NCBI GenBank assembly: GCA_947589515.1
Contig: CANQBE010000007.1
Span: forward strand, 1-37,772
Origin: an uncultured Bacilli bacterium
GTDB taxonomy: Bacteria; Bacillota_I; Bacilli_A; RF39; UBA660
Length of the DNA: 37,772 nucleotides
Reading direction: 5' to 3'
Part shown: positions 33,501-37,772 of the stretch, in pieces
How positions within the stretch are numbered: the stretch's first letter is position 1
How the letters are laid out: each line of letters starts with the position of its first letter
The notes under the pieces: generated by a model
Told to the model about the DNA's origin: nothing
The model's input: only the letters and a program-made list of their open reading frames with translations
Databases searched by the model: none
Translations under genes and position numbers: made by a program

Positions 33501-34216
33501 TCCCTATTAGCACTATCCCCTTCTTTAATGATAGAATCATAATAAGAAACAGGTTTTACAATATCATTATCTCCACTAATTTCTTCATAATCTTCTGTAA
33601 TTAATTTGGCATCAGCATATACAGCATCATCATACCATTGACTATACCAACTATTTCCGTTTTCGTAAGCATATAATCTTAAATAATTAGCATCTCTAAT
33701 ATCAACTTTCGCAAAAACAGCATTATCCCATCCTTTTAAAGTACCAGTTTTAAAAACTTCAGTCCAATTTTCACCATCAGTAGAAGTATAGATGGTAAAG
33801 GTTACTCCACTATTATAATAAGTTTCAGTTCTAGATGCATCTACTCCAAGATAAGCAGTAAAATAATCATAACGTAGTTCTTTTAAATCATAAACTAAAT
33901 TTGAAGTTGCCCATGCGGAAATTCCTTTAATAAAAGGTTTACTTTTTCCATCAATATTCACTGATATTAATTTACTATCATTATTTTTATCTAATCTAAG
34001 ATAATAACCATTTTCTACATAAGATAAATCTTCTATATAGTCTACATCTGATAAATAAATCATTTTCTCAGTATTATAAGTTAATGGTGCTTTCGATAAG
34101 GAACTAATTGAATAGTTTTTATCATCATCAAAAGCTGAAACAACTATGATTCCTGTCATAAGTAAAACGATACAGCAAATAACACTGATAGTTCTTATCA
34201 AATTTCTATTGTTCAT
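30593..34216 (-). CDS. 1207-aa cell-surface protein: signal peptide, NPCBM/F5-8-like N-terminal domain, transglutaminase/cysteine-peptidase-like centre, F5/8 type C (discoidin) domain, PSETPK-repeat stalk, C-terminal TM
   Basis: 'GVTFTIYTSTDGENWTEVFKTGTLKGWDNAVFAKVDIRDANYLRLYAYENG' (NPCBM-like); 'EEGGVCGAISKTGSNLIGSYGVPSTVVSQPGHAAYIYMN...LYNDVSGWG' (Cys/His/Asp candidate site); 'SNAVANAIDGNINTIWHTKWDGSDQEKYIVLKTDSPIYLSKLQYVPRQDANNGKITKAEVLISMDGENW' (F5/8C); TM 'VMVFAILVIVAIIIVIL'. Confidence 0.85.
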   Translation of the reverse strand: MNNRNLIRTISVICCIVLLMTGIIVVSAFDDDKNYSISSLSKAPLTYNTEKMIYLSDVDYIEDLSYVENGYYLRLDKNNDSKLISVNIDGKSKPFIKGISAWATSNLVYDLKELRYDYFTAYLGVDASRTETYYNSGVTFTIYTSTDGENWTEVFKTGTLKGWDNAVFAKVDIRDANYLRLYAYENGNSWYSQWYDDAVYADAKLITEDYEEISGDNDIVKPVSYYDSIIKEGDSANRDPNKDYQLTLLQREFVNNVGYDVLQAYLSYSDDYQDTISWLMNDKKILEQYLLGGTPDGSYGTSLKVLSQLYEKYKLDLDHPIYGDLYLKMMISLSLTHSANVGLWVTGAPEDPNDTNGSNAINRYAIYKQLHSDGLLRNEIFENISIEEMRFVMNNIIDDEEIMWLNHFATINKSTDPYKYLTYRSGYDYSKDQYYDLSRMNEWNNTIRKELNPNPYHFLDSYTDANGKRYTIQYGIKNRPKLWIVFEEGGVCGAISKTGSNLIGSYGVPSTVVSQPGHAAYIYMNLDNNGNKIWTLYNDVSGWGQTGKTEKLSVRMPNGWGTGSYVGAFPGSYVLLAQAALNDYSKYVESEEIMMKAGTYQGNTAKLKEIYENAIDAQNINFDAWLGLVNTYLNDTASTQADFLSLAQRITTVLKYYPLPMHDLMRLMEDRLTGGNHAIYLNLINSALTAASKATDNDVLQARPTQQVANYLLQNHDTKIATFSFDGENANQIVLADRYNGNGVVWEYSLDGGENWTRVSEMSVKLSDKEIKSVNEENDILVRIVGAMESIYDIDITKANVPPVVYNNDLENKVIGVNETMEWRLSDNEKWISFKDQEPNLSGNKTVHVRIGYTGTKLASEEVTLKYTADSKENTQKYVPVSRISVDSYSTDEPSHSNAVANAIDGNINTIWHTKWDGSDQEKYIVLKTDSPIYLSKLQYVPRQDANNGKITKAEVLISMDGENWETIATDIVWDMTKNAKEIVFDEVKEAQYIKLVGKETSGSYASAAMINLFEDITKLKVEEPIPSETPKPSETPKPSETPKPSETPKPSETPKPSETPKPSETPKPSETPVPSETPKPSETPVPSETPVPSETPKPSETPVPSETPKPSETPVPSKTPVPTTPNQQPSTSSSTSDSKPTNSEQNKNEIESNEKENSTEKKEEVVNSQSEKVEKEKSKNKIFGENTAKVMVFAILVIVAIIIVIL
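30850..31146 (-). repeat. About 16 tandem 18-bp units encoding PSET-P-K/V (PSETPK/PSETPV) stalk
   Basis: Repeated cttggttttggtgtttcg / cttggtactggtgtttcg units; 16 protein repeats counted by eye, the last one PSKTPV. Confidence 0.9.
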
Positions 34217-34406
34217 ACACTACTCCCCCTCTGTTTTATTGATTTGTATTTTACCATAAAACATGAAATTTGTAAAGATTTTTAAAATTTATCTTTTAAA
34301 ATATCTCAATTAAATTATAACAAATATAAAATAATTTTTCTGATTTTTTTAAAGTATTTTATAAGCAGATATATAACTAGCGACTTCTTATTCTTGCACT
34401 AAGAGA

Positions 34407-34809
34407 ACCAAATGCTTTGCAAATAGAACAACAAGGACTAGGTTATGTAGTCGCATCCATTGGAGAACTTGGAGGAGTAGTACCATATACTTCATATAGT
34501 GCTCGTATTAGCTATATTGAAAAACATCCAGATATTATTGAAAAATTCACAAGAGCCATTCAAAAAGGATTAGACTTCGTTCATAATAGTAGTGATGAAG
34601 AAGTTGCTTCAGCTATTTTAGATTTCTTCCCAGATACTTCATTAAATGATTTAACTGGTGTTGTAAACAGATATCGTAGCGTTGATGCTTGGCCAACCAC
34701 AACAGAATTTAGTAGTGAATCATTCTACCACTTACAAGAAATCATGAAAGCCGCTAATGAATTAGATGAAACGGTAAAATATGAAGATTTAATTTATATT
34801 AAGGATTAA
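34407..34809 (+). pseudogene. 3' part of the interrupted ABC transporter substrate-binding protein
   Basis: 'PNALQIEQQGLGYVVASIGELGGVVPYTSYSARISYIEKHPDIIEKFTRAIQKGLDFV...'; in frame with 27965-28563 when joined at the GA core. Confidence 0.92.
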
Positions 34810-34811
34810 GA

Positions 34812-35561
34812 ATGAAACCTATTTTAAGGATTCAACATCTAAAGAAAACGTATCATGATTTAGATGGTGAAGTATGTGCTATTAGCGATATCAATTTGGA
34901 TATTTATGATAAGGAACTAGTAGCAATCGTTGGACCTTCTGGATGTGGAAAAACAAGTTTACTTTCTGTCCTATCCAATTTGGAAAGTAAGTCAGATGGT
35001 ACCATTTCTTTCAATAAAGATAATGTGAAACTAGGATATATGCTACAGAAAGATGCCTTATTTCCTTGGAAAACAATCCTAGATAATTGCCTAATTGGTT
35101 TAGAAATTAATCATACTTTAAATGAAGAAAGTAAAAAAAGAGTAATTGGTTTATTAAATACGTATGGACTAGGAGAATTTATTTATAAATATCCTGATTC
35201 TCTATCAGGAGGAATGAGACAACGAGTTGCCTTAATTCGAACTTTGGCAATAGATCCTGATATTCTTCTTTTAGATGAACCATTTTCTGCTCTGGATTAT
35301 TGCACCAGATTAGCTCTTTCTGATGATGTATATAATATTATTAAAAAAGAGGGAAAAACCGCTATTTTAGTAACTCATGATTTAGCAGAAGCAATCTCTC
35401 TTTGTGATAGAGTGGTAGTTCTAACAAGAAGACCTGCAACTGTAAAAAAAATTTATGATATTAAGTTAACAGATAAATCTACACCAATTCATAATCGAAA
35501 ATGTAAAGAATTTTCTACTTATTATGATGAGATATGGAGGGATTTAGATGTCCACTTATAG
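34812..35561 (+). CDS. ABC transporter ATP-binding protein (SsuB/TauB/NrtD-type)
   Basis: Walker A 'GPSGCGKTSLL', 'LGYMLQKDALFPWKTILDNC', signature 'LSGGMRQRVALIRTLAIDPDILLLDEPFSALD'. Confidence 0.95.
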   Translation: MKPILRIQHLKKTYHDLDGEVCAISDINLDIYDKELVAIVGPSGCGKTSLLSVLSNLESKSDGTISFNKDNVKLGYMLQKDALFPWKTILDNCLIGLEINHTLNEESKKRVIGLLNTYGLGEFIYKYPDSLSGGMRQRVALIRTLAIDPDILLLDEPFSALDYCTRLALSDDVYNIIKKEGKTAILVTHDLAEAISLCDRVVVLTRRPATVKKIYDIKLTDKSTPIHNRKCKEFSTYYDEIWRDLDVHL

Positions 35562-36345
35562 TAATGAGCATAAACTTTTTTTAAAAAAAAGAAGAAGACA
35601 AAAATATTTCGTTATTATCTGTCAGATTCTAATAGTTAGCATTTTTTTAATACTTTGGGAACTTGCTTCTAGATATGAACTGATTAATACCTTTCTATCT
35701 AGTGCACCAACGAAAGTATGCCAAACTTTTTTTACACTCATAAAACAAAATAATCTATGGAGACATGTTTGGGTAACCGTATATGAAACCATCATAAGTT
35801 TTACATTAGCATCTATCATAGGTTTTATTGTTGCTTCTATTTTATGGTGGAATAAAACGATTGCCAAGGTCATGGATCCTTACCTAACGATACTAAATTC
35901 TTTACCGAAAGTAGCATTAGGACCATTAATTATTATTTGGGTTGGTGCCAATACAAATTCTATTATTTTTATGGCACTCATGATTTCTACTTTTATTACA
36001 ATTATTAATATTTATCAAGGATTTATTTCTACGGATCATTATTTGATTACTCTCATGTATACTTTTAATGCGAAGAAGTATCAAATTTTTGGTAAATTAA
36101 TTGTTCCAAGTAATAAAAATAATCTCATAAATTGTCTAAAAGTAAATGTAAGTATGTCTTTAATTGGTGTCATTATGGGTGAATTATTAGTATCAAAAGA
36201 AGGATTAGGATATCTGATTATGTATGGTTCTCAAGTATTTAATATTAATTTAGTGATTACTTCAGTCGTATTACTTGCAATCGTATCCTATGTTATGTAT
36301 GCAATTATTGTATTTATTGAAAAAAAGACAGTTAAGAATCAGTAA
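35548..36345 (+). CDS. ABC transporter permease (SsuC/TauC-type)
   Basis: 'LSSAPTKVCQTFFTLIKQNNLWRHVWVTVYETIISFTLASIIGFIVASILWW...LPKVALGPLIIIWVGANTNSIIFMAL...VSMSLIGVIMGELLVSKEGLGYLI'; overlaps the ATPase gene by 14 nt. Confidence 0.93.
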   Translation: MSTYSNEHKLFLKKRRRQKYFVIICQILIVSIFLILWELASRYELINTFLSSAPTKVCQTFFTLIKQNNLWRHVWVTVYETIISFTLASIIGFIVASILWWNKTIAKVMDPYLTILNSLPKVALGPLIIIWVGANTNSIIFMALMISTFITIINIYQGFISTDHYLITLMYTFNAKKYQIFGKLIVPSNKNNLINCLKVNVSMSLIGVIMGELLVSKEGLGYLIMYGSQVFNINLVITSVVLLAIVSYVMYAIIVFIEKKTVKNQ

Positions 36346-36357
36346 TGAGTTAAATAG

Positions 36358-36382
36358 AAACCACTAGTTTAGTGGTTTTTGT
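36358..36382 (+). terminator. Intrinsic terminator of the ABC transporter operon
   Basis: aaaccact-agttt-agtggttt hairpin followed by a T-rich tract. Confidence 0.7.
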
Positions 36383-36431
36383 TTGAGAAAAAACTAATAT
36401 ATGATTGTTTTTTTAAATTAGTATTGATATT

Positions 36432-36492
36432 TTCTAACCAAACATTCTTAGTTTCCTCACCTGGTACTTCTACAGCAATATGACTAAATCAA
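36432..36492. repeat. 61-bp direct repeat, copy 1 (fragment of decayed cupin gene)
   Basis: ttctaaccaaacattcttagtttcctcacctggtacttctacagcaatatgactaaatcaa, identical to 37516-37576. Confidence 0.95.
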
Positions 36493-36576
36493 ATTTTCTT
36501 GGTCAAATGACACAATAAAGTTTTCTTCCTTTTTTCTTGATTTCCTATCATCTATTTCAAATGATAATTCATTAAA

Positions 36577-37389
36577 TTACTTTTTTCCAATGTATATTGC
36601 ATGACCACACATTTCTATAATTTCTGGCTTTGTAGATGTTTTTTCTATCAAAGCCATTATTTTATGAAACATTTTATCATCTTTTATATTATATATATTA
36701 TCTTCCTTTTCATATCCAATGCCCCTTATAGATCTAATTTCTAAAGTATTAAACTTACAATTTTCAAATAAATTTTCTATTTCATTAACAGTTGGATAAT
36801 ATCCTTCTTGAAAACCTTCACAAGACAAATTATTAAATTTTCCCGTTTTAAACACTTTATCAAGATTATTTATATCGACTTGTTCAGGATGTCTAAAGTA
36901 TCTATCTATAATTGCAATACTTCCTGATAAATATGGAATAAAGCTTGCAAAAATTATTCCATTACTTTTTAAAACTCTATTTACTTCACTTAAGCATTGC
37001 ATTCTTTCTTCTTTTTTTAAAAGATGATAAAGTGGTCCAAATAATAACACAACATCAAATTGCTCATTGTTATATATAGATAAGTCTAAAGCATTAACTA
37101 CATCACAAGATATTATTTTCTTTTCTTTCTTAGAATTTTGTGCTATAGCTTGTTGTATTAAATTTTCCGATAAATCAGCAAGATAAACATCATATCCTAA
37201 TTCTGCTAAAAAGAAGCTATATACTCCAGCACCTCCTCCTAAATCTAAGATTTTAGCCTTTTTAGGTAAATGCTTTTGTAATATTCTTTTTGTCATTTCA
37301 TATTCTAATTTTCCACTATTATCATTAAATAATCTATCTGTCTCATTAAATTTAGAATAATAATCTTTAATTTTTAAAAAATCTGTCAT
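36577..37389 (-). CDS. Class I SAM-dependent methyltransferase
   Basis: 'AKILDLGGGAGVYSFFLAELGYDVYLADLSENLIQQAI...FDVVLLFGPLYHLLKKEERMQCLSEVNRVLKSNGIIFASF'. Confidence 0.92.
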   Translation of the reverse strand: MTDFLKIKDYYSKFNETDRLFNDNSGKLEYEMTKRILQKHLPKKAKILDLGGGAGVYSFFLAELGYDVYLADLSENLIQQAIAQNSKKEKKIISCDVVNALDLSIYNNEQFDVVLLFGPLYHLLKKEERMQCLSEVNRVLKSNGIIFASFIPYLSGSIAIIDRYFRHPEQVDINNLDKVFKTGKFNNLSCEGFQEGYYPTVNEIENLFENCKFNTLEIRSIRGIGYEKEDNIYNIKDDKMFHKIMALIEKTSTKPEIIEMCGHAIYIGKK

Positions 37390-37476
37390 TTCTTATCCTC
37401 CAAACATTTTCCGATATTATTATATCAAAGAAAAATCAGGTGTTCTATATGAATTGTTCACTTACAATTTACTTTA

Positions 37477-37772
37477 TTAATTTTCTAATTTGCTATATTC
37501 TTCATTAGATACAGGTTCTAACCAAACATTCTTAGTTTCCTCACCTGGTACTTCTACAGCAATATGACTAAATCAAGAAACTTTTCTTGCCATGTCAATG
37601 TTTAACATTTGCTGGTATTACTACAATATCTCCTGGAGATAGTTTTTGTGCTTCTTTTCCTTCTTCTTGGTAGGAGACTAGTATTTTGTCTAACGTATTT
37701 TTTATTTTCGATTTTCACTTTTTCATCTATATATTGATAGTTCAATTTGTTTTGATTTGTAATAACTGATTC
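37477..37772 (-). pseudogene. Decayed cupin-domain protein gene (frameshifts and in-frame TGA), truncated by the window end
   Basis: Piecewise frames: 'SYQEEGKEAQKLSPGDIVVIPANVKH-*-H' then, frameshifted, 'ARKVS-*-FSHIAVEVPGEETKNVWLEPVSNEEYSKLEN*'. Confidence 0.8.
37516..37576. repeat. 61-bp direct repeat, copy 2 (inside the decayed cupin gene)
   Basis: Identical to 36432-36492. Confidence 0.95.

Larger units (their letters stand above)
28562..34406. mobile_element. Large-serine-recombinase mobile element (5,843 bp between matching core positions; core dinucleotide GA) inserted in the substrate-binding protein gene
   Basis: GA at 28562-28563 and 34405-34406; joining at GA restores an in-frame 333-aa SBP; terminal serine recombinase gene; the joined element ends form a symmetric attP-like site. 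Confidence 0.88.

Noticed and set aside
28562-34406. Prophage or conjugative element
   Set aside because: No structural phage, relaxase, T4SS or replication genes between the two GA junctions; only recombinase, a small ORF and the surface protein.
35622-35873. Minus-strand ORF, 83 aa
   Set aside because: Antisense within the ABC permease; no support.

Overview
AT-rich chromosomal window from a low-GC, Firmicutes/Bacilli-like bacterium that uses the standard bacterial code. Most of it is housekeeping and cell-envelope genes: O-antigen-ligase-like and glycosyltransferase-like membrane proteins, a kinase-less PASTA protein, a NUDIX hydrolase, a membrane-anchored cadherin-like/cohesin-like protein beside a dockerin-bearing glucosaminidase, an LCP protein, an LTA-synthase-like sulfatase, YihY/BrkB, a periplasmic-sensor GGDEF protein, gatCAB, ligA, a HipA-like kinase, a nucleotidyltransferase and pcrA. 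The main finding is a 5,843-bp element at about 28562-34406. It encodes a large serine recombinase, an unlisted 48-aa ORF and a 1207-aa surface protein, and it splits the substrate-binding gene of a SsuA/TauA/THI5-type ABC transporter operon. The sequence itself gives a 2-bp GA core on both sides. In-silico excision at GA restores one uninterrupted 333-aa ORF (...TLF-E-PNALQIEQQGLGYVV...), and the joined element ends form an attP-like site with symmetric arms (17/25 matches, including a perfect GAAGTC pair). I interpret this as a minimal serine-recombinase element carrying a surface adhesin/enzyme as cargo, possibly acting as a reversible genetic switch for the transporter. The right end holds a methyltransferase flanked by a 61-bp direct repeat derived from a decayed cupin gene. 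All family assignments come from reading the sequences by eye; no database search was run.
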